Positions 61,501 to 64,000 of a DNA stretch of 64,000 nucleotides are shown one piece after another (the first letter of the stretch is position 1; each line of letters begins with the position of its first letter). This DNA comes from Marisa cornuarietis (lineage: Eukaryota > Mollusca > Gastropoda > Architaenioglossa > Ampullariidae): the NCBI GenBank assembly GCA_004794655.1, contig SMMW01000071.1, forward strand, positions 193,501-257,500, given 5' to 3'. Under the pieces are notes generated by a model. That model searched no databases. It was not told the DNA's origin and saw only the letters and a list, made by a program, of their open reading frames with translations. A program made the translations under genes and the position numbers.

Positions 61501-62109
61501 AGTTTTTTCTCCATGTAAAGTGTCCTCAGCAGAAATTGACTTAAGTGCAGCTGGAGATGGCAATGCACTTGACATCTGGGAAACCTCAGATTTGACAAAT
61601 TCTGTCGCACCTGACATCTCGTTAAGACGAGTATTTTTTCTCAGCGTCTGAGGATCATCAAGATTTTCTTTGCTGATGTTAACAGGTGTGTCATATGCAG
61701 CTGGTTTGTTTTGTCCCTTTAAGATCCCTCGAGGTTTTGGCATCACATCTGGCCTCGTCTTCTGAGCTGGCACAGATTGTGTTACCACTGCTGCGGAAAC
61801 AGCCACTTCTGTAATAGGGCTGCTCGGACCTCCTGAAGAACTTGCGGCACTAAGGCTACTTTCGCTGCTGTCGCTCTTGGTGACAGTCTGCTGGGAATCC
61901 ACTTGTGACCTATGACCCTTTCGATCTTTATCGCTTAATCGATGAAAAACTCCTCTCTTAATTTCTTCTAGTCGGGACATTTCTTCAGGAGTTATACTTT
62001 GCCTCTCTTTTTTTTCTTTTTTCTCTTTCTTTTCTTGTTTGTCATCTTTCTTTTTCTTTTCCTTCTTCTCTTTGTCCTTTTCCTTATCTTTTTTCATGAA
62101 ACTGAACAT
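7838..62109 (-). CDS. MYO18A: Unconventional myosin-XVIII (MYO18A-type), 38 coding exons, 2005 residues
   Basis: Class XVIII myosins are actin-associated, essentially non-motile scaffold myosins that work with non-muscle myosin II, Golgi or lamellar actin. Domains in the joined protein: Lys/Glu-rich head (residues 5-37), Ser/Pro linker, PDZ (about 223-310, binding loop GFGFSL), motor (about 352-1165) with P-loop GRSGSGKT (515-522), switch I NTNASR (566-571) and switch [10 protein letters not shown] (802-809), IQ-like segments (about 1190-1235), coiled coil (about 1245-1930) and an acidic Asp/Ser tail. All 37 introns keep phase and the summed length is divisible by three. The start is the ATG of [12 protein letters not shown], which matches the MFNLMKKDKDKD start of the vertebrate protein. 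An in-frame ATG 40 codons upstream (62229) is the alternative. The SH1/SH2 thiols of myosin II are not present in the corresponding helix ([14 protein letters not shown]). One intron uses a GC donor. Introns are loaded with repeats and transposon relics. Confidence 0.97.
8232..8374 (-). CDS. MYO18A: Myosin-XVIII exon 37: end of coiled coil
   Basis: Encodes [20 protein letters not shown] then [20 protein letters not shown]. The Asp/Ser-rich end marks the transition to the tail. Phase 0 to 2. Confidence 0.92.
8945..9130 (-). CDS. MYO18A: Myosin-XVIII exon 36: coiled coil
   Basis: 62 codons ([20 protein letters not shown]...), phase 0 to 0. Confidence 0.92.
9432..9569 (-). CDS. MYO18A: Myosin-XVIII exon 35: coiled coil
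   Basis: 46 codons including [20 protein letters not shown], the segment that aligns with VDKSIVSRQEALIRELETRL of vertebrate MYO18A. Phase 0 to 0, donor GTTTGT. Confidence 0.92.
10080..10163 (-). CDS. MYO18A: Myosin-XVIII exon 34: coiled coil
   Basis: 28 codons ([20 protein letters not shown]...), phase 0 to 0. Confidence 0.91.
10577..10690 (-). repeat. Two-unit tandem duplication of a splice-donor region
   Basis: Two copies of about 60 bp share a CACAGTTACCTG / CATGGTTACCTG core (plus strand). The first copy is the real donor of exon 33; the second copy places another GGTAAC donor-like site about 50 bases into the intron. Confidence 0.75.
10686..10802 (-). CDS. MYO18A: Myosin-XVIII exon 33: coiled coil
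   Basis: 39 codons ([20 protein letters not shown]...), phase 0 to 0. The donor region GGTAAC is tandemly duplicated just downstream. Confidence 0.92.
11195..11345. repeat. Tandem array of about 33-bp units
   Basis: About five units of the type ACAGACAGATTATGTGAGG with alternating GTATAGATTCT or TATAAATTATT halves. The array ends 15 bases from the exon 32 donor. Confidence 0.85.
11360..11473 (-). CDS. MYO18A: Myosin-XVIII exon 32: coiled coil
   Basis: 38 codons ([20 protein letters not shown]...), phase 0 to 0. A tandem array starts right after the donor. Confidence 0.93.
11687..11814 (-). CDS. MYO18A: Myosin-XVIII exon 31: coiled coil
   Basis: Encodes the class-conserved [20 protein letters not shown] then [13 protein letters not shown]. 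Phase 1 to 0. Confidence 0.93.
12057..12180 (-). CDS. MYO18A: Myosin-XVIII exon 30: coiled coil
   Basis: 41 codons ([20 protein letters not shown]...), phase 0 to 1, donor GTAAGT. Confidence 0.93.
12425..12796. repeat. GC-rich minisatellite, about 14 units of 25-35 bp
   Basis: Units read CACTCACTGGCATGCCTCCC plus a variable CTGACCCCC part on the plus strand. In the gene sense each unit contains CCAGTGAGTGGGGG, a good donor-like motif followed by a G run. It abuts the exon 29 donor. Confidence 0.9.
12810..12920 (-). CDS. MYO18A: Myosin-XVIII exon 29: coiled coil
   Basis: 37 codons ([20 protein letters not shown]...), phase 0 to 0. The donor is followed within 15 bases by a GC-rich array whose units carry a better donor-like motif. 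Confidence 0.92.
13236..13337 (-). CDS. MYO18A: Myosin-XVIII exon 28: coiled coil
   Basis: 34 codons ([20 protein letters not shown]...), phase 0 to 0, donor GTACGT. Confidence 0.92.
14021..14116 (-). CDS. MYO18A: Myosin-XVIII exon 27: coiled coil
   Basis: 32 codons ([20 protein letters not shown]...), phase 0 to 0. Confidence 0.92.
14272..14395 (-). CDS. MYO18A: Myosin-XVIII exon 26: coiled coil
   Basis: Encodes [20 protein letters not shown] and onward to EQSIQ. Phase 2 to 0. Its acceptor and first bases have been copied into the tandem array that directly precedes it. Confidence 0.92.
14396..14745. repeat. Tandem array of about 57-bp units derived from the exon 26 border
   Basis: About six degenerate units read, in the gene sense, CTCTGTGTGATGTCA then TTTGATGACAAGCTG. 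This resembles the true acceptor region and the first codons (FDNEL) of exon 26, so the array appears to have grown from the exon border. Confidence 0.8.
14840..14994 (-). CDS. MYO18A: Myosin-XVIII exon 25: coiled coil
   Basis: Encodes [20 protein letters not shown] and [16 protein letters not shown]. Phase 0 to 2, donor GTGAGC. Confidence 0.93.
15371..15504 (-). CDS. MYO18A: Myosin-XVIII exon 24: coiled coil
   Basis: Encodes [20 protein letters not shown] and [16 protein letters not shown]. Phase 1 to 0. Confidence 0.92.
15809..15920 (-). CDS. MYO18A: Myosin-XVIII exon 23: coiled coil
   Basis: Encodes [20 protein letters not shown] and an acidic EEELEEDVE end. Phase 0 to 1, donor GTAGTA. 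Confidence 0.9.
15990..16300 (-). mobile_element. LINE 3'-end relic, minus orientation
   Basis: Read on the minus strand, the segment ends in TTGTGGGATAAATAAAGTTG, the typical 3' end of several animal non-LTR retrotransposons, preceded by a CTTCCATCAGG-type motif. A 12-bp direct repeat TGTACACAGAAT flanks it (15974-15985 and 16416-16427) and could be the target-site duplication. Confidence 0.5.
18370..18525 (+). other. GC-rich exon-like segment of unknown nature
   Basis: This segment stands out as GC-rich in an AT-rich intron. On the plus strand it is bounded by TTTCTCAG and CTACAG before GTAAAG, and is open for about 45 codons before TAA. I recognise no product. It is antisense to the myosin gene, which needs no extra exon here. 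Confidence 0.25.
18736..18855 (-). CDS. MYO18A: Myosin-XVIII exon 22: coiled coil
   Basis: 40 codons ([20 protein letters not shown]...), heptad pattern, phase 0 to 0. Confidence 0.92.
20330..20905 (-). mobile_element. LINE (CR1/L2-like) reverse transcriptase C-terminal fragment
   Basis: The minus strand, with frameshifts, reads [19 protein letters not shown] and [17 protein letters not shown] (thumb region), then [14 protein letters not shown] and [11 protein letters not shown], the C-terminal hallmark of CR1/L2-type LINE polyproteins. It is 5' truncated and decayed. Confidence 0.8.
20925..20995 (-). mobile_element. Possible tRNA-derived SINE head fragment
   Basis: The minus strand reads TAGTGTAGTGGTTAAGACAC, which resembles a tRNA D-arm/A box. 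A B box is not clear, so this may be a fragment or chance. Confidence 0.3.
21183..21272 (-). CDS. MYO18A: Myosin-XVIII exon 21: start of coiled coil
   Basis: 30 codons of heptad sequence ([20 protein letters not shown]). Phase 0 to 0. The 2.9-kb minisatellite lies immediately upstream in the gene sense. Confidence 0.92.
21290..24180. repeat. 2.9-kb minisatellite of 38-bp units with higher-order structure
   Basis: About 75 units built on ACAACTGCACCAGGTATAG plus a CA-rich half. Variant units (ATTATCGCACCATG) recur, and a long stretch repeats at a spacing of about 571 bp (near 23041 and 23612), close to 15 units. The unit length is not a multiple of three and the minus strand lacks stops, so all three minus frames stay open with a 38-residue period. 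These open frames are artefacts of the array. Confidence 0.97.
24372..24515 (-). CDS. MYO18A: Myosin-XVIII exon 20: second IQ-like segment, GC donor
   Basis: Encodes [20 protein letters not shown] and [12 protein letters not shown], the neck-to-rod junction typical of myosin II and XVIII. The exon ends CAG before GCAAGT, a GC-AG intron. The next GT would break phase with exon 21. Phase 0 to 0. Confidence 0.92.
25004..25132 (-). CDS. MYO18A: Myosin-XVIII exon 19: end of converter and first IQ motif
   Basis: Encodes [20 protein letters not shown] then the IQ-like [18 protein letters not shown]. Phase 0 to 0, donor GTGAGT. Confidence 0.94.
25277..25360 (-). CDS. MYO18A: Candidate cassette exon in the converter (28 codons)
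   Basis: A phase 0 to 0 open segment of exactly 84 bp with a CCACAG acceptor and a strong GTGAGT donor, 144 bp upstream of exon 19. It reads [10 protein letters not shown] then [18 protein letters not shown]. The family normally joins GLSK directly to VFFRQG, so this would be an optional insert between converter and lever. I know no homologue of the insert. It may be chance. Confidence 0.3.
26074..26250. repeat. Tandem array, period about 62 bp
   Basis: Alternating 31-bp half-units, GTTAATGATGCAGTCTGTGT and GTTAATAATGCAACCTGTG, each ending in TCAGTGGGTTATA or TCAGTGAGTTATA. About three full periods. Confidence 0.9.
26362..27123. mobile_element. Foldback-like element A (762 bp) with phrase-built inverted arms
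   Basis: The ends pair as CTGACTGGTCAATGGTCATT and CTGATGGGTCAATGATCATT (second read on the minus strand). The arms, roughly 150 bp, are collinear inverted copies and consist of about seven degenerate phrases of about 20 bp around ATCATCCCAAG. The interior shares sequence with element B at 47071-47676. No coding capacity and no clear target duplication. Confidence 0.8.
28180..28700. repeat. Degenerate tandem array of CAGCAACAGACCCCAG-type units
   Basis: At least six imperfect units, 60-110 bp long, mix three motifs: CATGCAGCAACAGACCCCAG, ACATAACAATACACCTCA and CACCCTACCAAGTAACAAT. No coding sense. Confidence 0.75.
29735..29900 (-). mobile_element. tRNA-derived SINE
   Basis: The minus strand carries an A-box-like TAGTCGAGTGG (29844-29854) and a B box GGTTCGATACC (29799-29809), 34 bases apart, with TCAGAGCGCTGGCG between them. 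The spacing and sequence fit a tRNA Ser/Leu-like head. No mature acceptor stem is seen, so it is a SINE or pseudogene, not a tRNA gene. Confidence 0.6.
30504..30517. promoter_or_regulatory. Perfect X-box (RFX-type) palindrome
   Basis: GTTGCCATAGCAAC matches the RFX consensus GTNRCC-N2-RGYAAC exactly and sits in the GC-rich intron segment. Confidence 0.5.
33040..33230. repeat. Degenerate tandem array next to the piggyBac relic
   Basis: Repeated CACTGACCATACCTCAACCA units, about 29 bp apart, five or six copies. Confidence 0.7.
33270..35283 (+). mobile_element. piggyBac-type DNA transposon relic with both ends
   Basis: The left end is TTAA (33270-33273) followed by CCCTCTAACGGCCACTG. The right end, read inward on the minus strand, is CCCTATAACGGCAGTG next to TTAT (35280-35283), a decayed TTAA. 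The transposase remnant lies between. About 2.0 kb. Inserted in the large myosin intron in the opposite orientation to the gene. Confidence 0.88.
33640..34730 (+). pseudogene. piggyBac transposase pseudogene
   Basis: Fragments in shifting frames match the DDE_Tnp_1_7 family: [20 protein letters not shown] and ENVTVDEQ (first catalytic Asp region) near 33960-34050, [18 protein letters not shown] near 34080, [17 protein letters not shown] near 34190-34240, and [20 protein letters not shown] near 34525-34580. At least three frame changes and several stops break it. It is not functional. Confidence 0.88.
36613..36678 (-). CDS. MYO18A: Myosin-XVIII exon 18: converter
   Basis: 22 codons ([20 protein letters not shown] then SK). 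Phase 0 to 0. It is followed by the largest intron of the gene (about 11.5 kb). Confidence 0.92.
36900..36997 (-). CDS. MYO18A: Myosin-XVIII exon 17: converter start
   Basis: Encodes [20 protein letters not shown], equivalent to the GFPxxxxFxxFxxR motif before the converter. Phase 1 to 0, donor GTTAGT. Confidence 0.93.
38157..38346 (-). CDS. MYO18A: Myosin-XVIII exon 16: SH1/SH2 helix region
   Basis: Encodes [15 protein letters not shown] and [20 protein letters not shown]. The reactive cysteines of myosin II in this helix are not present. Phase 0 to 1. Confidence 0.94.
38843..39026 (-). CDS. MYO18A: Myosin-XVIII exon 15: loop 2 region
   Basis: Encodes [20 protein letters not shown] and a Ser/Arg-rich loop ([17 protein letters not shown]) in the position of the actin-binding loop 2, ending KLQV at GTGAGT. 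Phase 2 to 0. Confidence 0.91.
39027..40026. other. Intron holding a LINE 3' fragment in a duplicated host segment
   Basis: Besides the LINE piece at 39213-39655, a 25-bp segment (TTAGCTAAGTGGCTATAAAG...) occurs at 39188-39212 and 39695-39719, and the neighbouring GAGAAAGAGTAAGAG stretch is also doubled, so the LINE landed in a tandemly duplicated host sequence. Confidence 0.6.
39213..39655 (+). mobile_element. LINE 3' end (CR1/L2-like) with ATT tail
   Basis: Begins inside the polyprotein C-terminus ([18 protein letters not shown], then [14 protein letters not shown] and stop), followed by the 3' UTR and an (ATT)n tail. The UTR is shared with 58138-58395. Confidence 0.85.
40027..40186 (-). 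CDS. MYO18A: Myosin-XVIII exon 14
   Basis: Encodes the lower-50K region strands [20 protein letters not shown] and [14 protein letters not shown]. Phase 1 to 2, donor GTGAGT. Confidence 0.91.
40691..40835 (-). CDS. MYO18A: Myosin-XVIII exon 13
   Basis: Encodes [20 protein letters not shown] and [17 protein letters not shown]. The acceptor is a weak CACAAG. The donor GTTAGT is chosen because the earlier GT (after CAGCAA) would break phase with the next exon. Phase 0 to 1. Confidence 0.85.
40836..42277. other. Intron holding the 15-bp-phrase foldback element
   Basis: Outside the element at 41459-42090 nothing gene-like is visible. Confidence 0.6.
41459..42090. mobile_element. Foldback-like element C with arms of 15-bp phrases
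   Basis: The left arm (41473-41595) has about eight phrases, such as ACGTTTTGCTGCCAG, ATGTTTCATCCACGG and ATGTTTCGCAGACAG. The right arm (41900-42070) has about eleven of the same type in reverse orientation, such as AGGTTTCGCCGACGA. The consensus is near ACGTTTCGCCGACGG. The loop has a doubled segment of about 100 bp (ATACAATGG then GTGTGAGCTAA). No transposase is present. Confidence 0.75.
42278..42364 (-). CDS. MYO18A: Myosin-XVIII exon 12
   Basis: 29 codons ([20 protein letters not shown] then FDQAPQQAL). Phase 0 to 0. Strong GTGAGT donor. Confidence 0.92.
43024..43079. other. Small GC-rich patch with a 16-bp palindrome
   Basis: AGCCACGATCGTGGCT is a perfect palindrome inside an otherwise AT-rich intron, and the patch ends in AGGGTTAA. 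It may be the end of a TTAA-type element, but no partner end is convincing. Confidence 0.3.
43211..43403 (-). CDS. MYO18A: Myosin-XVIII exon 11: switch II
   Basis: Encodes [20 protein letters not shown] and the relay segment [20 protein letters not shown]. The DIxGFE motif of active myosins reads DAPGFQ: Gln replaces the Glu that positions the attacking water. Phase 2 to 0. Confidence 0.95.
43738..43869 (-). CDS. MYO18A: Myosin-XVIII exon 10
   Basis: 43 codons, phase 2 to 2, ending in [20 protein letters not shown], the helix that precedes switch II. Donor GTACAG. Confidence 0.93.
44236..44377 (-). CDS. MYO18A: Myosin-XVIII exon 9
   Basis: Encodes [20 protein letters not shown] and [13 protein letters not shown]. 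Phase 1 to 2. Includes the class XVIII ASLLG and EELARCIF helices. Confidence 0.93.
44682..44826 (-). CDS. MYO18A: Myosin-XVIII exon 8
   Basis: Encodes a helix and the hallmark [18 protein letters not shown]. Phase 0 to 1. The preceding 3.1-kb intron carries a TA-flanked element with a foldback element nested in it. Confidence 0.94.
46614..47946. mobile_element. TA-flanked inverted-repeat element, 1.33 kb
   Basis: Both ends read inward CAGTAAAATCTCTT (perfect over 14 bases) and are bordered by TA (46612-46613 and 47947-47948). This fits a Tc1/mariner-like non-autonomous element. No transposase frame is visible, and element B lies inside. Confidence 0.65.
47071..47676. mobile_element. Foldback-like element B, second copy of the element A family
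   Basis: Ends read inward GATCATTTCAACCAAAAATC and, from the other side, GCCATTTCAACCCAAACCAT. Interior stretches match element A, for example GGAGATCGA and a TTTTGTTTA(C/G)TAA-type segment. Arms are more diverged than in A. Confidence 0.7.
47966..48026 (-). CDS. MYO18A: Myosin-XVIII exon 7 (micro-exon-like, 61 bp)
   Basis: Encodes [20 protein letters not shown]. Phase 2 to 0 with AG acceptor and GTAAAT donor. Its position and length match the motor loop after the preceding helix. Confidence 0.9.
48308..48408 (-). CDS. MYO18A: Myosin-XVIII exon 6
   Basis: 33 codons plus two bases ([20 protein letters not shown], then IFYQLLAGV). This is the motor helix after switch I. Phase 0 to 2. Confidence 0.93.
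48539..48681 (-). CDS. MYO18A: Myosin-XVIII exon 5: switch I region
   Basis: Encodes the [20 protein letters not shown] stretch continuing into [14 protein letters not shown]. Phase 1 to 0. The conventional NxNSSRFG of switch I reads NTNASRYM here, as is usual for class XVIII. Confidence 0.94.
48795..49075. repeat. Tandem array of about 31-bp units beside exon 4
   Basis: About nine units such as CAGCTCTCCCCCAGCCTCT plus ACATATG. The array ends about 10 bases from the exon 4 donor. Confidence 0.85.
49086..49296 (-). CDS. MYO18A: Myosin-XVIII exon 4: P-loop
   Basis: Encodes [20 protein letters not shown] and the P-loop [12 protein letters not shown], then the helix leading to switch I. Phase 0 to 1. 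The Lys-Thr pair of the Walker A motif is intact, so nucleotide binding is expected. A tandem array begins just past its donor. Confidence 0.95.
49297..50017. other. AT-rich motor intron, nothing seen
   Basis: Very AT-rich, 720 bp, with no repeat, RNA or coding feature that I can support. Confidence 0.6.
50018..50194 (-). CDS. MYO18A: Myosin-XVIII exon 3: start of motor core
   Basis: 59 codons, phase 0 to 0, containing the class-typical [20 protein letters not shown] and the [11 protein letters not shown] strand. Donor GTAACA. Confidence 0.94.
50415..50606 (-). CDS. MYO18A: Myosin-XVIII exon 2: motor N-terminal SH3-like subdomain
   Basis: 64 codons ([20 protein letters not shown]...), phase 0 to 0. 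Encodes the small beta-barrel before the motor core ([15 protein letters not shown]...[20 protein letters not shown]). This is the common acceptor for all three candidate first exons. Acceptor GCACAG, donor GTGAGA. Confidence 0.93.
50607..52125. other. Intron between the alternative first exon and exon 2
   Basis: AT-rich to about 51.2 kb, then more balanced. A GA-rich tract lies at 52077-52105 near the exon donor. No gene is seen. Confidence 0.6.
52126..53151 (-). CDS. MYO18A: Alternative first exon: 342-residue Ser/Arg-rich N-terminus
   Basis: An open frame of 342 codons ([17 protein letters not shown]...) ends LAGADK in phase 0 at a GTAAAA donor and is compatible with exon 2. It is rich in Ser, Arg, Gly and Pro with no recognised domain, and is predicted to be disordered. 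It lies at the edge of a GC- and CpG-rich stretch (52.1-56.9 kb), as expected for a promoter. Vertebrate MYO18A also has PDZ-less isoforms from internal promoters, so a second start is plausible. The joined product would be about 1996 residues. That it is coding is likely from length and composition; isoform use is inferred. Confidence 0.75.
54175..54420. repeat. Degenerate tandem array of CTACGTGACTGGTTACAGTC units
   Basis: Five or six imperfect copies of 35-60 bp. No coding sense. Confidence 0.65.
55621..55740. repeat. Short inverted repeat, 15-bp arms
   Basis: AGAGCCGGCGTTAGG (55621-55635) and CCTAGCGCCGGCTCT (55726-55740) pair at 14 of 15 positions, with a GC-rich middle. It may be the core of a small hairpin-forming element. 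Confidence 0.5.
57908..58015. repeat. Three-unit tandem array, about 37 bp
   Basis: Three copies of ACATAGTTGTCT plus TCTACACAGCTTGACA. Confidence 0.85.
58138..58395 (+). mobile_element. LINE 3' UTR fragment, second copy
   Basis: Closely matches the last 255 bp of the element at 39213-39655, including GCGCTAAGAGCATGCTCTCT and the ATT tail. The coding part is missing, so it is 5' truncated. Confidence 0.85.
58525..58620. repeat. Tandem duplication, about 46 bp units
   Basis: Two copies of GAGGCAAGGAGNCACTCTCT followed by GACTGTGCC(C/T)ATGG. Confidence 0.85.
59184..59315 (-). CDS. MYO18A: Candidate alternative first exon (short Ser/Arg-rich N-terminus)
   Basis: An ATG in a fair context opens 44 codons ([16 protein letters not shown]...), rich in Ser, Arg and Lys, ending in AAG before GTACAG. 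This is phase 0, the same as both longer first exons, so it would join exon 2 at 50606 directly and give a PDZ-less protein of about 1698 residues. There is no homology support that I can recall; the call rests on phase, splice site and position. Confidence 0.33.
59316..61056. other. Intron 1, 5' part: AT-rich, nothing seen
   Basis: No feature that I can support other than the intron donor at 61056. Confidence 0.6.
61057..62109 (-). CDS. MYO18A: Myosin-XVIII exon 1: KE-rich head and PDZ domain
   Basis: Encodes residues 1-351. The Lys/Glu-rich block (5-37) is followed by a Ser/Pro-rich linker and a PDZ domain with carboxylate-binding loop GFGFSL and the strand [13 protein letters not shown]. 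It ends [12 protein letters not shown] in phase 0 before a strong GTGAGT donor at 61056. The frame stays open upstream to an ATG at 62229, giving 40 extra residues not typical of the family. I prefer 62109 because its sequence [12 protein letters not shown] aligns with the known start. Confidence 0.93.
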
Positions 62110-62229
62110 CTTGAACAAGTCAGTAAGTTGATATGAAACTTCCTTTGTCAAAAGTGCTAGAAAGCGTTTATCACAATGATCTAGAGTGCCTTCTTTAAAG
62201 AGGAAATCTTGTCTAAAATCATAATTCAC

Positions 62230-62560
62230 TGATCAAGACAAAAGTGTCCTGTTTGAGGAAGTGACACCGTCTGCTACACTGAGCAACACAGCACAACTTC
62301 ATTATTTACACTGTCATACCCGATTTGCTCAGTTTAAGTGGAGGAAGAAATATCTATCAATAAATAGGGCATATTTCGTTCAAATGTGCATTTCGTATAC
62401 CTTTATTCGGCAGTTCAAGGGATTTTGTAAATGACATGGGCGGTCCGTATCACAGAATTCCGAGACAACATGGCGCTCCATCCGGGTCTCCATTGACTTA
62501 GAGCATTGTCTCCCCTGCTTCTGAATTGTCGGAGGACGACAAGATAACATATCATTATTA
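62230..62560. promoter_or_regulatory. Shared promoter region of divergent genes
   Basis: The PDZ-form start of the myosin gene and the plus-strand ARMC5-like gene point away from each other here, about 360 bp apart if the second starts near 62.47 kb. CAACATGGCG at 62466-62475 fits the YY1-type CAANATGGCG initiator-proximal motif. Transcript starts are inferred. Confidence 0.4.
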
Positions 62561-63516
62561 TGTTGACGTTTTACTACGCCAAAGAAAGGGTCGAGTTGAA
62601 GAAATCATTAACAAATGTCCACTACGACTTTGCTGTTATCACTCTAAAAGAAACACTTGACAGAGTTAAAGTTCTGCACAATTTTATTCCCTTTACAAGT
62701 GTCTGTTGCGGGCAGTCACTCCACACAGACTGCATTTTGTGGGTAGTCGCTAGCAATCTGTACTACACATAAAATGTTAATTTTGGGTGAGTTCAATAAA
62801 TTTGTCTCAAAGTTACCGGAAGACTGCTTATCAAAGAAAGAACACAGTTAAACGACGGTTGATTTACTGCCCGTCAACCTGCTGTCGTGATTAGTCGATC
62901 AAAATGAACACCCACAAGCCACATCATTTATCAGTAACAAGAGTCTGTCATTTTCAGTCAGGCCTAGGTCTTGATCTTCTTGAATGCTGTCGTTAATTTA
63001 TTTGATGGGGACAGCTGCTAGGGTATATCGCAAAACGTTCATGAAAGCTGTTGGTGTGAACAGCAGCTCCTCCTGTCTTAGGAGTAATTCACTTTCACCT
63101 CCAAGTAGCGCTGTTGAAAGCTGAACATAGAACAAGACTTCAGAAAACATTCATGAATTTTTTGGAGAGTGCTAAACAACTTGGTAATATTTACTATAAT
63201 TCATATTTTTATATAAAAGCTTCTTTTAATTTCATGATTAATCAACATTTTAGTCATTATTGAAATTGTACAGAGTGGTCTTTTGTCTTCAGATTTACAG
63301 TGAATATTCATGTAGGATCTAGAGCTATGCTTTTTATAGATAATTCGATGTTTTTGGATATTATCAAATAGAAACATCATCCATATTCATTATGCTTTTA
63401 AATTGGCAGTTGTGTCTGTTAAGTAGATCAGTCCAGTTAAAAAACGAATGTCCAGATATACCAATGTTAATTAAGTTTTCTTTATTAAATTTGTGAAAAT
63501 GACATATATTTTACAG
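62561..63516 (+). other. 5' UTR and first intron of the ARMC5-like gene (inferred)
   Basis: AT-rich with no clear coding exon. A 70-codon open frame from 62560 has no recognisable motif. The next confident exon begins after TTTTACAG at 63516. Confidence 0.35.
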
Positions 63517-63861
63517 AGCTGTTTTTTCAGCAGTATGAAGCCAGATTTAGCAAATTCAAGGCAAGAATTTGGTATGAGATCTGCAGACATTTGTTTGCTG
63601 CTAAAGCGGCTTGAAGGAAAACATTTCACTGACAGTGGAGTTCTGGAAATGTTACAAGATATTCGCAATAAGGTAATGGCAACAAAAGGAGGAGTTCAGC
63701 GCTTAGTGAAAGCAGGTTGTGTCCTGTGCTTAGTCAGACTCTTTCATCGTCATGTGCATGCAGAAGGAGTCAGAGACAAGGAGAGACAAAGTGAGTGTGG
63801 AATAAATGTAGCTGTCAGCATTTTGGCAAACATGTTCATGGATTCAGAAGCCAGATCCCAG
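63517..63861 (+). CDS. Armadillo-repeat protein, first recognisable coding exon (ARMC5-like)
   Basis: From the ATG at 63535 the exon encodes 109 codons in phase 0 up to CCCAG before GTTTGT. The helical stretches NKVMATKGGVQRLVKAGCVL and NVAVSILANMFMDSEARSQ resemble the ARMC5 N-terminus ([20 protein letters not shown] and LDLALSILADCC). ARMC5 is a BTB/armadillo substrate adaptor of a CUL3 ubiquitin ligase that acts on RNA polymerase II. Another armadillo family is possible because only about 110 residues are visible. The rest of the gene lies beyond the window. Confidence 0.6.
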
Positions 63862-64000
63862 GTTTGTATGTCAGTGAAAGTGAGAGAGAATCTTACATAC
63901 AGTTGGAGAAGAGGGGGAACTTTCATGTGCCTTAAAATGTTTTTAAACTTAAATATGCATACAGGAAAATTCAAATATCATGCAGGCATCTGCATGCAGA

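Noticed and set aside
62107..62229. Upstream in-frame ATG at 62229 as the myosin start
   Set aside because: The 40 extra residues are not typical of the family, whereas [12 protein letters not shown] at 62109 matches the known N-terminus. Kept as an alternative.

Overview
This is a eukaryotic window, most likely from a lophotrochozoan and probably a gastropod mollusc. The signs are an animal multi-exon gene with GT-AG introns, an AT-rich background with local GC-rich patches, non-LTR retrotransposon 3' ends with ATT tails, a tRNA-type SINE and a decayed piggyBac element. The assignment below family level is inference.

One gene fills almost the whole window: class XVIII myosin (MYO18A-type) on the minus strand, from an ATG at 62109 down to a stop at 7838. 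I could chain 38 coding exons. Every internal junction keeps phase, and the sum gives a protein of 2005 residues (human MYO18A is about 2050). In order it encodes a Lys/Glu-rich head, a Ser/Pro linker, a PDZ domain, a divergent motor with an intact P-loop but altered switch II, two IQ-like segments, about 690 residues of coiled coil and an acidic tail. Two further candidate first exons (52126-53151 and 59184-59315) end in the same phase as the PDZ exon and would give PDZ-less isoforms. The longer one sits in a GC-rich, promoter-like stretch.

At the right edge, a divergent plus-strand gene starts near 62.5 kb; its first recognisable coding exon (63517-63861) resembles the N-terminus of ARMC5. 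At the left edge, bases 1-60 are the last 19 codons of a convergent plus-strand gene, followed by AT-rich sequence that looks like its 3' UTR.

The introns are rich in repeats. A 2.9-kb minisatellite of 38-bp units lies beside the first coiled-coil exon. Several smaller arrays touch exon borders and carry copies of splice sites. There is a piggyBac relic with recognisable ends, LINE 3' fragments and a SINE. Most unusual are foldback-like elements whose long inverted arms are built from degenerate repeated short phrases: one family of about 20-bp phrases (two copies) and one of 15-bp phrases (one copy). One copy is nested inside a TA-flanked inverted-repeat element. The GC-rich segment at 28.7-32.2 kb in the largest intron holds a perfect X-box and could be an internal promoter. 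I found no prokaryotic systems, no CRISPR array and no canonical tRNA or rRNA gene.
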